From: Rubripirellula tenax | GTDB taxonomy: Bacteria > Planctomycetota > Planctomycetia > Pirellulales > Pirellulaceae | Length of the DNA: 64,000 nt | Assembly: GCF_007860125.1 (NCBI RefSeq) | Contig: NZ_SJPW01000001.1 | Location: 954,104 to 1,018,103, forward strand | Direction of reading: 5' to 3' | Part shown: in pieces, positions 9,870 to 19,018 of the stretch | Layout: every line of letters starts with the position of its first letter | How positions within the stretch are numbered: position 1 is the first letter of the stretch | Position numbers and translations under genes: made by a program | The notes under the pieces: generated by a model | Database searches by the model: none | The model's input: only the letters and a program-made list of their open reading frames with translations | What the model was told of the DNA's origin: nothing

Positions 9870-10230
9870 TCGTCTGGGAGTAATTCGCTGCTTGACTGGC
9901 TGACGACCCGACGCCCAAGTTTTCCAGCGAGCCAATCTGTTGGCAAGTCGCTCAGATTCGGAAGCGGCCGAGTTTGTGGCTTCCTACGTCGTGACTTCGT
10001 AAGAGCTTTGAACGCCATCTTATCAAAAGACCCGCGTTGGAATGCTTTTTGACAATATTAGCCTGACGTAACTTGCCCTCATGTCCACCAAACTGTTGAC
10101 ACTCGAATGCCTTTCACGAATTCCTCGTCTCGAGAACCGGTCTGACGAGGGAACCGAATCGACATAGCGGTTAGAATGAGGCACTTGTCGATTCAAACGC
10201 ATTTGGTCCCAATGGCATCGCCTACCCAGC
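9870..10230. other. Divergent intergenic region before the sensor kinase
   Basis: A 361-base divergent promoter region. It holds the TGTC-N12-GACA site at 10081-10101, which contains a perfect TTGACA at 10096-10101. It also holds an inverted repeat CCTCGTC/GACGAGG at 10123-10129 and 10144-10150. No small gene is supported. Confidence 0.5.
10081..10101. promoter_or_regulatory. Candidate operator, TGTC-N12-GACA (copy 1)
   Basis: The sequence ATGTCCACCAAAC, then four bases, then GACA. The ends form an inverted TGTC/GACA pair 12 bases apart. Thirteen contiguous bases plus GACA recur at 12949-12969. The site is 130 bases upstream of the sensor kinase start and its right end is also a consensus -35 hexamer (TTGACA). 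It is a plausible binding site for the NarL-type regulator encoded between the two copies. This is inference from conservation and position. Confidence 0.5.
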
Positions 10231-12213
10231 ATGAAGTGGATTCTTCTACTAGCGTTGCAGACAACATGGCTTGTGATGTCACATGCAACATCGCCGTATC
10301 AAGCCCTGTCTCGTACACAGTTGGAGACGCTATACGCAGAGAGATTGGCGGAAGAAAAAGAACTCGCATCGGCGACCTTTCGAAATGGCGTCGGAAATCT
10401 GGGGTGGCAATCGAGTTCGCATCCCGATGGCAACGTTACCGAGTGGGCTCGTGTTGACTTTGAAGACGAAAGCCTGATTGATCTCGTCGTGTTGACTCCG
10501 GTTCTTTGGCGAGATTCCTTAGGCGTGATCCAGGCTGACGGATTCCCACTGGAATTCAAGGTATTCATCGGCAAGCAAGGTGACCTAAAAGGAAAGGAGG
10601 TCGCATCGCTGGGCCTACGCGATGGTCTGTTGCCTCGCAATTCGCCGGTGATGATCCCCATCCCTCCGACGCTGGGGTCATGGGTCCGTGTGGAAGCGAA
10701 TCAGCTCTCTCAAGGCATACTCGACAAACGATATCGGTGCCAAGTTTCCGAAATCATCGTGTTCTCGGGTGAAGAAAACGTCGCGTCGGGATGCACAACG
10801 GCAGCCTCATCGGTGGGTTGGACCCGCATCAGCCAATCGATCAACAGCAACACGCTGGTCGATGGTTTCATGCCGTATTTGATGGACGCGGCTCTGGGAG
10901 ACGGTAGCACTCCCTACGTTACGTTCTTTCTGGCCAAGGACCGCGTATCGTTCACGTTTGACTTGGGAACAGTCCGACGGATCAACCGCATCCATCTTCA
11001 TTCCGCAGACCAGAATGCAAACGTTCCCAAAATTCACCATGCCGATTATGCCTTACCCGACCATCTTGTCATCAGTGGGGCCAACCAGGCCGATTTTTCA
11101 GACGAGGTGCTGCTGACAGAGTACAAAAAACAATCCATTTATAACTCTGGTCCGATTCTGATGCGGAAGTTCGCTGCGCGGGAATGCCGTTTCGTACGGT
11201 TGACTGCGATGCAGGGCTACCAAGCTCCCGAAGCGAGCAAACGATGGCGCTGCATGGGATTTGCAGAAGTTGAGATTTTTGAGAACAGCCGAAACGTAGC
11301 AGCCAACGTGTTACCAAACGTAGATGGGCCGGCCGTGACCAAGGATGGCCAGTTACGGACACTCACCGACGGCCAAAACCATTTTGGACCGATTCTGACA
11401 CTGCGAGAATGGATGTCGCAATTGGCGCGTCGGCATGACCTCGCGATCGAGTTGTCACAGGTGCGAACGGAAATCGATCGTCGAAGCGTGATACAGAATC
11501 GCAACTTTCGTTGGGCACTTGGAATCATCGCGGGGATGATTGCCGTGAGCATCGCGATATTGGTGTGGGCACGTATCAATCAAGTTCGCCAGGCCAATCA
11601 TTTGAAACGGCGATTCGCCGCCGATCTTCATGACGGCCTGGGCGCCGACCTCCATTCCATTGGCCTGCTCAGCGACCTTGCGCAGGATGCGGCGGAGTCT
11701 CCTGCGATGCTGAAGTCAATGCTCACCGAGATTCGCAGTGTGACCAAAGACGCCTCGGCCTCATTGCGGTACATGAGTCGTACTGAGAAGGAGGACGCTC
11801 CATATTCCGACCTGATGCGTCTGATGAAGCAGGCGGTTGAGCGAATTGCGGTGGGACTTGATCATCAGCTTGAAGCAAACGGGACGGAGCATCTTGAATC
11901 ATTGCGACCTCAAACTCGCGCCGACCTTCTGGCGTTCTACAAAGAGTGCATCGTGAACATCAGTCGCCACGCATCAGCGACCAAACTGATGACGACTCTA
12001 CAGGTTTCCCCGCAAGAGCTCCGGTTGACTGTCGCCGATGACGGACAGGGATTGCCGACTGCGACCGATCGCGACATTCCAGCATCACTATTACGCCGAG
12101 CGAAACTGTTGGGTGCTCAAGTGCGTGTCGACACGGCACCGACCGAAGGCACCTCCGTGCACCTTGTACTTCGTCGTTCCCAATGGACCGGCTGGCGGAG
12201 GTGGTTCCATTGA
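10231..12213 (+). CDS. Discoidin-like sensor histidine kinase (NarL/HisKA_3 type)
   Basis: 660 residues. A signal peptide (residues 1-20) leads into a long extracytoplasmic region with two discoidin-like (F5/8 type C-like) beta-rich units, about 45-180 and 190-350. The first contains WARVDFEDESLIDLVVLTP, and the second VSFTFDLGTVRRINRIHLHS and CRFVRLTAMQG. One membrane helix lies at about 428-449. The cytoplasmic part has a HisKA_3 dimerisation helix with phospho-acceptor His467 in DLHDGLGADLH, and a HATPase domain (KECIVNISRHA, VADDGQGLP). Discoidin-like sensors typically read carbohydrate ligands, which fits the neighbouring GH172 gene. The regulator gene starts at the stop codon (TTGA overlap). 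The carbohydrate ligand is inference. Confidence 0.87.
   Translation: MKWILLLALQTTWLVMSHATSPYQALSRTQLETLYAERLAEEKELASATFRNGVGNLGWQSSSHPDGNVTEWARVDFEDESLIDLVVLTPVLWRDSLGVIQADGFPLEFKVFIGKQGDLKGKEVASLGLRDGLLPRNSPVMIPIPPTLGSWVRVEANQLSQGILDKRYRCQVSEIIVFSGEENVASGCTTAASSVGWTRISQSINSNTLVDGFMPYLMDAALGDGSTPYVTFFLAKDRVSFTFDLGTVRRINRIHLHSADQNANVPKIHHADYALPDHLVISGANQADFSDEVLLTEYKKQSIYNSGPILMRKFAARECRFVRLTAMQGYQAPEASKRWRCMGFAEVEIFENSRNVAANVLPNVDGPAVTKDGQLRTLTDGQNHFGPILTLREWMSQLARRHDLAIELSQVRTEIDRRSVIQNRNFRWALGIIAGMIAVSIAILVWARINQVRQANHLKRRFAADLHDGLGADLHSIGLLSDLAQDAAESPAMLKSMLTEIRSVTKDASASLRYMSRTEKEDAPYSDLMRLMKQAVERIAVGLDHQLEANGTEHLESLRPQTRADLLAFYKECIVNISRHASATKLMTTLQVSPQELRLTVADDGQGLPTATDRDIPASLLRRAKLLGAQVRVDTAPTEGTSVHLVLRRSQWTGWRRWFH
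12197..12201 (+). promoter_or_regulatory. Ribosome binding site that decides the regulator start
   Basis: GGAGG lies eight bases before the TTG at 12210. It cannot serve the in-frame ATG at 12183, which precedes it, so translation most likely begins at TTG, overlapping the kinase stop (TTGA). Confidence 0.65.
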
Positions 12214-12881
12214 ACGAGATCACAAAGGCGATCTTAATCGAAGATCACCCCAGCTATCGACGCGTCATCGAGCTGACCATCGATGGTGATCCAGCCATCG
12301 AATTGATAGGCGTTTTCGGTACGGCCGAGATGGCTGTCCAGAGGTTGGGCCGATTGGATGCAGTAGAAAGACCGCACGTCATTTTGTTGGACCTGAATCT
12401 TCCGGGGATCAGCGGGATTGAGGCAATTGGGAAGATCTTAGCCATCGCCCCACACGCCAAAATCATCGTGCTGACTCAATCCAGTGCGAAAAAAGACATC
12501 CAGGATGCGATTCAACGTGGGGCGGCTGGTTACTTGCTGAAGTCGGCGACGGCCAAAGAAATCGTCGATGGCATCAAGACGGTCGCGGCCGGGGGTGGGG
12601 CGCTTGACGGCGAGGTCGCTCGGTACGTCATGGAAATGGTCAAAGGACCGCCGACCAAGACCGACCCCAAGCTCGTTTTGTCCCCACGCGAGCGAGAAAT
12701 CCTAGTGCTGCTTAGCAAGGGCATGGTGAAGAAAGAAATCGCGAGCGAACTGGGGATCGGCTACGGCAGCGTGGCGACGTACATCCGGCGACTTTACGAG
12801 AAGCTGAATGTGCAAAATGCACCCGCCGCGATTGACATGGCGCATCGGCTTGGCGTCTTTCCTGATGATCGGCACGGGTGA
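12210..12881 (+). CDS. NarL/FixJ-family response regulator
   Basis: A receiver domain (AILIEDHPSYRR, phospho-Asp in VILLDLNLPG, VLTQSSAKK switch) is joined to a LuxR-type helix-turn-helix. The latter carries the standard LSPREREILVLLSKGM and the recognition helix around GYGSVATYIRRLYEKL. The TTG start overlaps the stop of the sensor kinase and has a well-spaced GGAGG. The coupling makes the two a dedicated two-component system. Likely targets are the GH172 gene, its own operon and the DUF1559 gene, because a conserved palindromic site sits before the kinase gene and again before the DUF1559 gene. An ATG at 12183 would add nine residues but lacks a ribosome binding site. Confidence 0.92.
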   Translation: MNEITKAILIEDHPSYRRVIELTIDGDPAIELIGVFGTAEMAVQRLGRLDAVERPHVILLDLNLPGISGIEAIGKILAIAPHAKIIVLTQSSAKKDIQDAIQRGAAGYLLKSATAKEIVDGIKTVAAGGGALDGEVARYVMEMVKGPPTKTDPKLVLSPREREILVLLSKGMVKKEIASELGIGYGSVATYIRRLYEKLNVQNAPAAIDMAHRLGVFPDDRHG

Positions 12882-12948
12882 ATCGATCGAGTCGATGAAC
12901 TGGGGGCCAAGAACGGGAGGCCAAAATCAGAGCCAAAAAACTTCCCCG

Positions 12949-12969
12949 ATGTCCACCAAACGATAGACA
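12949..12969. promoter_or_regulatory. Candidate operator, TGTC-N12-GACA (copy 2)
   Basis: This shares ATGTCCACCAAAC and GACA with the site at 10081-10101, differing only in the four bases between them. The flanking ACTT(G)CCCC-like bases are also similar. It lies 94 bases upstream of the DUF1559 start, right after the regulator gene. Confidence 0.5.
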
Positions 12970-13062
12970 TTGCCCCCGCAGGACTAGGACTAAAGTTAGG
13001 AGGTGCCTTTTACTCGAGGCCCAAATGTGTCCTATTTCCTTATGTTTTTCGGAGATCGTGTT

Positions 13063-14274
13063 ATGAACACAAAGCGTTTCCAGCAAAACGGCTTTACGCT
13101 CGTCGAGCTGTTGGTCGTGATTGCCATCATCGGAGTTCTCGTCGGACTTCTGCTTCCAGCGGTGCAAGCGGCTCGTGAAGCCGCTCGACGAATGAGCTGC
13201 AGCAACAATTTCAAGCAGATCGGGCTTGCACTTCACAACTATCACTCGGCCTACAAGCAGCTTCCCATGATTCAGAATGGGACCGTACCGGGCGGTTTCG
13301 CCGGTGACGGTCAGTTCGACGAATCCACCGTCGCGAACTTGATGCAGTTAAGCGTCCTCGTCAGCCTTACTCCGTTTATCGAGCAGCAAGCGATTTGGGA
13401 ACAGATTTCAAACCCGAATGTTTTTGACCTCAACAACCCTACGACTCCTCGCTCACCTGCATGGCCGTCGATGGGGCCAACGCCTACTTTTGAAGGCACG
13501 CCGAACGACGGCTATCAACCTTGGATGACCGAGCTGCCAAGTTTTCGGTGCCCCAGCGATCCAGGCGTTGGCTTACCCGCAATGGGACGAACCAATTACG
13601 TCGCGTGCACCGGCGACACATTTTGGAACATGGACCGTGGTCCACTTTCAAATGATCTGCAGCCCAATCAAACGCGGTCGATCAACATGCAGGCATGTGC
13701 GCGCGGCGTCTTCGTGCCGCACTACGCCACAAAGTTCCGCGACATCTTGGACGGCACCTCCAACACCATTGCCATGGGGGAAATTGCAACGGACCTGGGC
13801 GATCGCAATGTGCGGACGATTGCTGTGGGTGCGGGCTGGAACGGAATGCGAAATAATCCAAGCACTTTTAGAAGCCAGCAAGTTGACCCTCTTCGCCCTC
13901 AATTTTGGAATGCTACCGCAACCACGGGAGCAGCCCACGAAGGCCGCGGCTACAAATGGGCTAACGGGCAAGGTGTTTACGGTCAGTTCAACACGATCCA
14001 CCCGCCGAACTCACCCATCCGGGTCGGCAACGGCGCGCGGAGCGCCGGCCTTCTGTCGCCGAGCAGCCAACACCAGGGCGGTGTCCACATCCTGATGTCG
14101 GACGGTGCAATCAAATTCTTTACGGACTCGATCGAATCCGGGGACCAGACAGCACGGGTAGTCACCCCAACAAACGCATCGCCACACGCCGTGGCCGGCT
14201 CGCAAAGCCCTTACGGGCTGTGGGGCGCACTCGGCACCAAGGGCAATAAAGAAGTGATCGATACGGAAATTTGA
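13063..14274 (+). CDS. DUF1559 protein with type IV pilin-like N-terminus
   Basis: 403 residues from the ATG at 13063. The N-terminus has the prepilin cleavage/methylation signal [17 protein letters not shown], followed by [15 protein letters not shown], the hallmark start of the DUF1559 family that is greatly expanded in planctomycetes. The body contains the usual [11 protein letters not shown], a [11 protein letters not shown] segment and a closing HPGG-like [12 protein letters not shown] region. Such proteins are thought to be surface or pseudopilus components. Exact roles are not known. A GGAG nine bases upstream supports this start. An in-frame GTG at 13003 would add 20 residues ahead of the prepilin signal and is unlikely. 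A candidate operator lies upstream and a strong terminator follows. Confidence 0.93.
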   Translation: MNTKRFQQNGFTLVELLVVIAIIGVLVGLLLPAVQAAREAARRMSCSNNFKQIGLALHNYHSAYKQLPMIQNGTVPGGFAGDGQFDESTVANLMQLSVLVSLTPFIEQQAIWEQISNPNVFDLNNPTTPRSPAWPSMGPTPTFEGTPNDGYQPWMTELPSFRCPSDPGVGLPAMGRTNYVACTGDTFWNMDRGPLSNDLQPNQTRSINMQACARGVFVPHYATKFRDILDGTSNTIAMGEIATDLGDRNVRTIAVGAGWNGMRNNPSTFRSQQVDPLRPQFWNATATTGAAHEGRGYKWANGQGVYGQFNTIHPPNSPIRVGNGARSAGLLSPSSQHQGGVHILMSDGAIKFFTDSIESGDQTARVVTPTNASPHAVAGSQSPYGLWGALGTKGNKEVIDTEI

Positions 14275-14327
14275 TCTCACTCAATGGCAGCGTATCACGG
14301 CTTACGGCCTCCGGTAAATTGACAAGA

Positions 14328-14376
14328 ACCATCTGGCTGGCTCGGATCACAAGGCCAGCCAGATGGTCATTCTTTT
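14328..14376 (+). terminator. Rho-independent terminator after the DUF1559 gene
   Basis: A perfect 14-bp stem (14328-14341 with 14354-14367) closes a 12-base loop and is followed by CATTCTTTTT. It ends the DUF1559 transcript 54 bases after the stop codon, so the small lipoprotein gene downstream probably depends on read-through or its own promoter. Confidence 0.85.
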
Positions 14377-14438
14377 TGCGGTTCCCTCGCTAACAAGCTC
14401 AAAAATCTTCATTCCCTACCAACGCAAGAAAGTTCTCG

Positions 14439-14588
14439 ATGAAATCGCTCCTCATGTTGTTGTTTACCGCTTGTCTCTTCGCTGCGTCAGGTTGTGGCAG
14501 TGACGGCCCAACGGTAGTCCAGCCAGACCCCGAAACCCGAACGTATCCTCAAACTGAGGTCGGGGAATCGATGGAAGAGTCGAATTAG
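14439..14588 (+). CDS. Small lipoprotein (49 residues)
   Basis: A short gene that translates to a 49-residue precursor: Met-Lys start, hydrophobic stretch LLMLLFTACLF, lipobox AASGC with the lipidated Cys at position 19, then an acidic tail with many Pro, Thr and Glu residues ending EESMEESN-like (GESMEESN). Short acidic lipoproteins commonly follow DUF1559 genes in planctomycetes. No function is known. It lies between two intrinsic terminators, which supports it as a real transcription unit. No strong ribosome binding site is visible (upstream is GCAAGAAAGTTCTCG). Confidence 0.7.
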   Translation: MKSLLMLLFTACLFAASGCGSDGPTVVQPDPETRTYPQTEVGESMEESN

Positions 14589-14630
14589 TAGGTGACGTGC
14601 GGAAGTCGAAACGCAGCGTGAATCCAACTG

Positions 14631-14663
14631 AAGCGTCTGTCATGAATGGCAGACGCTTTTTTT
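14631..14663 (+). terminator. Rho-independent terminator after the small lipoprotein gene
   Basis: A nine-bp stem AAGCGTCTG / CAGACGCTT with a ten-base loop and a seven-T run. It lies 43 bases after the lipoprotein stop. On the other strand there is no T run, so it acts for plus-strand transcripts only. Confidence 0.8.
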
Positions 14664-14755
14664 ACGATTGCCAATCACATCGTGATATCCGATGCCGCTC
14701 TTCGCGTCGCCGCGTTCTGTCGTTCGTCAAGTCGCCTCACGCGACAAGTTTGCAA

Positions 14756-16567
14756 CTACAGCATCGTGTCGTTTCGGGCCAACTCGGACAGATTGGTGCT
14801 CGCATCTGGAAAATGCAGCCGAAAGCACGTGCCCCGGCCGATTCCCGGGTCGACGATCGTGATCTCGCCGCCGTGTTCACGCATGATCTTCGCGCTGACC
14901 GGCAACCCCAGTCCCGTGCCCCGCATCCCCTTTCGCGACTCGAACAGCGAAAAGATTTTTTCCCGATCTTCCGGTGCAACACCTGGTCCGTTGTCGACCA
15001 CATCGACGGTCCAGCCTTCGCCTGCTTGATATCGAGTACGCACAAAGACTTTGCCCGGTTCGGGTTCCGAGACGACCGATTCGTCGTCCCCGTCGGCGTC
15101 GAAATCTTCCTCGCGGGTTAGGCGGCCCGATGCGGCGTCGATTGCGTTCGTGACCAGATTGATCACCGCCCGGTGAATCGCATCTGGATCGAAGTTTGCC
15201 AGCGGCATCGACGTGGCCAAATCGCTACCGATCTCGACCTGCAACTCTTCGGCTCGTGTTTTCATCAGCTCGACGACGTCGGCAACGGTTTCGTTCAAGT
15301 CGGATTCGACTTTCTCCGGTTCACGCTCTTTGCTGAACGTCAGCATGTCCATGACCAAGTTCGAAATGCGGTCCTGATTTCGATCCACGATCGACCAACC
15401 GCGACGAACGGCATCGGTGTCATTGCGTTCGAGACCGGCTTCGATCAGGTAACTGCCACCGCTGATCCCTTGCAGGATGTTCTTGATGTGATGCGATAAC
15501 GTTGCGATGGTTTGGCCCATCGCAGCAAGCCGCTCGCTTTGAACCAGCGCCGAGTAATAGAACGTATCCTCGATCGCCAGCGCCGCCTGGTGTCCGATCG
15601 CCGTGATCAAACGCAAGTGGTCATCGTTGAAGCGAGTTTTGTTGCCGCTGGCGATGTATTGGCCCGGCGACGTGTAGGTGTCGATGTAAAGCGTGCCGAC
15701 GATCGCGTACCGGCCTTGCAGCGGAACACACAATGCTTCTCGCACGCCACCTTGGACGATGGATGCGGCGGACTCAAAGCGGATATCGTCTTTGGCGTCG
15801 CTTGTGCGGACGCCCTCTTTGTGCTTGATCACGTAATCAAGAATCGTTTGGCTGATTGCAATTGGTTTGCCGCGGACTGAATTGGTCGGATCTTCGCGAT
15901 CGCAACGAGCGGCTGGGCGAAATTGGTCGGTGGCGACGTCGCGTAGCATCACGCAACCTCGGTCCGCCTCGACCCAATCAAATACCAATCGCAAAATCCG
16001 ATTCAACACCTCATTCAAATCGTCGGTGCGTCCGACCGCGATTGCGGTCAAATACATCACTTCCAGCGAACGGTCTGCTTCGGATCGCCGCACCGCCGCG
16101 CCGCCGCTTGTATCGCCGATGACCTTGCTGTCGGATGAAGATTGCGACAAGGACGACACGATGCGGCTGGCGTCGTCGGTGCTCTTCAAAACGATGTCGA
16201 CGCCATGGGCCGCATTCATCAAGTCCGCGTTGGTGGACCCGGTTTGCTTCGCAGCATTTTGACCAGCGCCGATTTGTCTGGTACCGGTATAGATCATCAG
16301 TGTGCTACCGATTTCGATACGGTCGCCGCTTCCCAAGACGTGTCGCATCACGCGGTTGCCGTTGACGCGAGTGCCGTTGCTGCTGCCGAGATCGACGATT
16401 TCGTAGGAACCGCCATCGTCACGTTGGATCTGGGCGTGCGATCGAGACGATTCCGAGTCGAGCAGTTGGATATCGCAGCCGCTTTCGCGTCCGATTCGAT
16501 ACAACGGCAACGAAAGCTGAAAATGCTTTCCCTGGTCGCGGCCTCGGACAACAAACAACGACGGCAT
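14756..16567 (-). CDS. FHA-GAF sensor histidine kinase
   Basis: 603 residues without membrane helices. An FHA domain fills residues 1-95 (YRIGRESGCDIQLLD, SSRSHAQI, GSSNGTRVNGNRV), the phospho-threonine binding fold. A GAF domain follows at about 170-340 (RGCVMLRD through ALCVPLQGRYAIVGTLYID). Then come HisKA with the phospho-acceptor in TLSHHIKNILQG, and HATPase boxes NLVTNAIDA, DNGPGV and GTGLGLPVS. The FHA module suggests it reads Ser/Thr-kinase phosphorylation, joining two kinds of phospho-signalling. No response regulator is adjacent. It is divergent from a MoxR gene, with 188 bases between. Confidence 0.9.
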   Translation of the reverse strand: MPSLFVVRGRDQGKHFQLSLPLYRIGRESGCDIQLLDSESSRSHAQIQRDDGGSYEIVDLGSSNGTRVNGNRVMRHVLGSGDRIEIGSTLMIYTGTRQIGAGQNAAKQTGSTNADLMNAAHGVDIVLKSTDDASRIVSSLSQSSSDSKVIGDTSGGAAVRRSEADRSLEVMYLTAIAVGRTDDLNEVLNRILRLVFDWVEADRGCVMLRDVATDQFRPAARCDREDPTNSVRGKPIAISQTILDYVIKHKEGVRTSDAKDDIRFESAASIVQGGVREALCVPLQGRYAIVGTLYIDTYTSPGQYIASGNKTRFNDDHLRLITAIGHQAALAIEDTFYYSALVQSERLAAMGQTIATLSHHIKNILQGISGGSYLIEAGLERNDTDAVRRGWSIVDRNQDRISNLVMDMLTFSKEREPEKVESDLNETVADVVELMKTRAEELQVEIGSDLATSMPLANFDPDAIHRAVINLVTNAIDAASGRLTREEDFDADGDDESVVSEPEPGKVFVRTRYQAGEGWTVDVVDNGPGVAPEDREKIFSLFESRKGMRGTGLGLPVSAKIMREHGGEITIVDPGIGRGTCFRLHFPDASTNLSELARNDTML

Positions 16568-16755
16568 GAATCAACGGGGGAAGGGGGGCGTGGACGCCAC
16601 AAATCGGACGGCAAATTCGGCCAGGAAACATGCAAAATACGAATTGGCCGGCAAAGCGATGGAGCGATCCAGCTAATATAGCGGTCTCCCGCACGGTTTT
16701 GCATCGTGACGACGCGAGCGGGCCAGTTCTTTCCTCTGCCAAATGATGTCCCACC

Positions 16756-17784
16756 ATGGTGAACCCTCCGCCGATCGAATCGGAAGACGACCTCGTTGCC
16801 GCAAAGCATCTGCTAACCGCCTGTCAAAATATTCGTGAACAAGTCGGGAACGTTGTCGTCGGACAGGACGAGGTGATCGAACAGTTGCTGATCGCGATTT
16901 TGGCTCGTGGGCACTGCTTGCTCGAAGGCGTGCCGGGGCTGGCCAAGACGTTAATGGTGAAGACGTTGGCCGAGAGCATGGATTTAAAATTTCGCCGCAT
17001 TCAATTCACGCCCGACTTGATGCCGGGCGATATCACCGGCACCGAGATCATCCAGGAGGACCCGCAAACGGGTCACCGACAATTCAAGTTCGAGCGGGGC
17101 CCCGTTTTCACTCAGATGCTGTTGGCCGACGAGATCAACCGCACGCCACCGAAGACACAAGCGGCTCTTTTGGAAGCCATGCAGGAACACGAAGTCACCG
17201 CCGCGGGAAAGACGTACCGGCTGGATGAACCGTTCTTTGTGCTGGCGACGCAAAACCCGATCGAACAAGAGGGTACCTACCCGCTGCCCGAGGCACAGCG
17301 CGATCGTTTCTTGTTCTTGGTCGTCGTCGATTATCCAACGCGGGATGAAGAAGCCGAGATCGTCGAACGCACCACGTCGTCGTTCAACAGTGCTGCCCGA
17401 GCGGTGGTGACCGGCGAAGAAATCATCCAGTTCCAAAGAACCGTGCGTCGCGTTCCGCTGCCGCCGCACGTCAAAGACTGGGTGCTCGATACCATCCGCG
17501 CCGTTCGTCCGCGTGACCCCCAAGCCAAGGATTGGGTCAAGCAAATGATCGAATGGGGGCCCGGGCCGCGTGCCTGCCAACAATTGGTGCTGGCGGCCAA
17601 GGCCCGTGCGTTGTTGCAAGGCCGAACTCACGTGACCATCGACGACGTCGAGACGTTGGCGCACCCGGTGCTACGTCACCGGATCGTGCCGACGTTTGCC
17701 GCAGACGCCGATGGCATCACGGTCGACGACTTGATCAGCCGACTGATCAAGGAACAACGAAAGACACCGGCGAAGGTGCTGTAA
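16756..17784 (+). CDS. MoxR-family AAA+ ATPase (second copy)
   Basis: A 342-residue MoxR ATPase. The order is Walker [13 protein letters not shown], with the AKT variant of GKT common in this MoxR subgroup, then [17 protein letters not shown] (Walker B), [18 protein letters not shown] (sensor 1) and the lid [16 protein letters not shown]. It differs from the MoxR at 517-1599, where Walker A is GVGKT. It appears monocistronic here, with no DUF58 or VWA gene directly after it. The stop codon lies next to a terminator that belongs to the converging poly-gamma-glutamate operon. Confidence 0.92.
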   Translation: MVNPPPIESEDDLVAAKHLLTACQNIREQVGNVVVGQDEVIEQLLIAILARGHCLLEGVPGLAKTLMVKTLAESMDLKFRRIQFTPDLMPGDITGTEIIQEDPQTGHRQFKFERGPVFTQMLLADEINRTPPKTQAALLEAMQEHEVTAAGKTYRLDEPFFVLATQNPIEQEGTYPLPEAQRDRFLFLVVVDYPTRDEEAEIVERTTSSFNSAARAVVTGEEIIQFQRTVRRVPLPPHVKDWVLDTIRAVRPRDPQAKDWVKQMIEWGPGPRACQQLVLAAKARALLQGRTHVTIDDVETLAHPVLRHRIVPTFAADADGITVDDLISRLIKEQRKTPAKVL

Positions 17785-17836
17785 AAAAAAACGCCGTCGG
17801 GCAAGTCGGGCTGATGCCCAACTTGCGCCGCCGGCG
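17783..17836 (-). terminator. Rho-independent terminator of the poly-gamma-glutamate operon
   Basis: Read on the minus strand, a GC-rich stem (GCAAGT with ACTTGC, inner GGGC/GCCC, outer CGCCG/CGGCG) is followed by nine T residues. It stands 37 bases after the last gene of the operon. The A run overlaps the TAA of the converging moxR gene. Confidence 0.8.
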
Positions 17837-17872
17837 ATTTGATGTCGCGGGGAAATCGCGAATGTGCGCGGC

Positions 17873-19018
17873 CTAGACCATCGGTTCAGGCGACGATGCA
17901 GCTTTCTTTCCGCCGCGGCCTTTGACGAACCGATAACCAAAGTCGGTCAACACAAGCGCTCGCAGCGACAGCAGGATCAGAATCAGAACCGTTGCCGTCC
18001 ACAACTTGTTGTAGCGTGTCTGATTGTAGATCCCGCCTTCGCCGATCGGCGGCATTTGTTGCGGGGCCAATGGCAAGCCGTACTTGAAGGCCATGCGATC
18101 GATTTCGACAACGTGGATGATGGGCGTGCCCTTGGTCATGAACCGCGTCATCACCGAATCGATTTGCAACACGTCGCGCGTCGCCGACAAGTTCAATCCC
18201 GGCTTATAGGCTCGCTTGCCCATGCTGCGGCCGACTGAAATCGTACCGCCACCGACGTTGATGTACGCCTTGTAATCTCGGCCACCGGATTGCTTGCGAT
18301 AAATCTGCATCCGTTCTTCGATGGCTTCGACGTAATCGGTCGACGTCAGCAGCGGCAACTTGTTTCGCTTGATCGCTTTCTTGACCATGTCGCGGGCCTC
18401 GGTCGTCATCCCCAGTCCGATGTCTTGGTAGCCACCGATCGAGCACGCGACCGCTTTAAACGGCAGCAGACCTTCTTCGTACAACAAGCTTTCCATGTCG
18501 ATCCACATGAAGTCGGGGTTGTTGGCGCCCCATTGGCTCGACCCGGCGCTGGCGATGATGACGGGTTGGGCACCCACCGCCTTCAAAGCCGCACAAACGT
18601 TGACGTTCATCCCGGGGAAAGATCCCGAGTAACCGACGGCGACCAAGTCACCCGATTTTACGCCCGCCCCGATCAATTGCTCGACAATCACTGCGGCAAA
18701 GTTCGGATTGACGGCGGTTTGCTTCGCACTCAGCCGTCCTGTCAACGTGGTCACAGGGCTCATCATTTGACCGATCATGCCCGATCCTGATGGATCGATC
18801 GAGTCGTCGGCCAACTGCGACATGTGCATTTTCTCGGCTTTGATCGCCCGCATCATTTCCAATGCCAACCCGGACGCTTCCATTTTCGCGTCGAGGTCAC
18901 CTTGTGGGGCTCGCGTGCGAAATCGTTCGACCGATGCGAGGCCGAGCAGCGAGAACGCCGCCATCAACCAAATGACCGTCTGCGATACTTGTCGTGGTCT
19001 CCAATAGAGTCGTTTCAT
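17873..19018 (-). CDS. Poly-gamma-glutamate system protein (third component)
   Basis: 381 residues with a membrane helix at the N-terminus (TVIWLMAAFSLLGLA) and one near the C-terminus (LWTATVLILILLSLRALVL), so the central domain probably faces out. The central part contains SGDLVAVGYSGSFPGMN and INVGGGTISVGRS, Gly-rich loops. It matches the protein family defined by its occurrence next to PgsB and PgsC in poly-gamma-glutamate operons that lack a normal PgsA. Its start overlaps the pgsC stop (ATGA). Its biochemical role is unknown. It may replace PgsA in polymer export or anchoring. Confidence 0.82.
   Translation of the reverse strand: MKRLYWRPRQVSQTVIWLMAAFSLLGLASVERFRTRAPQGDLDAKMEASGLALEMMRAIKAEKMHMSQLADDSIDPSGSGMIGQMMSPVTTLTGRLSAKQTAVNPNFAAVIVEQLIGAGVKSGDLVAVGYSGSFPGMNVNVCAALKAVGAQPVIIASAGSSQWGANNPDFMWIDMESLLYEEGLLPFKAVACSIGGYQDIGLGMTTEARDMVKKAIKRNKLPLLTSTDYVEAIEERMQIYRKQSGGRDYKAYINVGGGTISVGRSMGKRAYKPGLNLSATRDVLQIDSVMTRFMTKGTPIIHVVEIDRMAFKYGLPLAPQQMPPIGEGGIYNQTRYNKLWTATVLILILLSLRALVLTDFGYRFVKGRGGKKAASSPEPMV

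Noticed and set aside
13025-13066. A 13-codon leader frame whose TGA overlaps the DUF1559 ATG, with AGGAGG upstream at 12998-13003
   Set aside because: The AGGAGG is about 21 bases before the leader ATG, too far for normal initiation; no attenuator structure seen.
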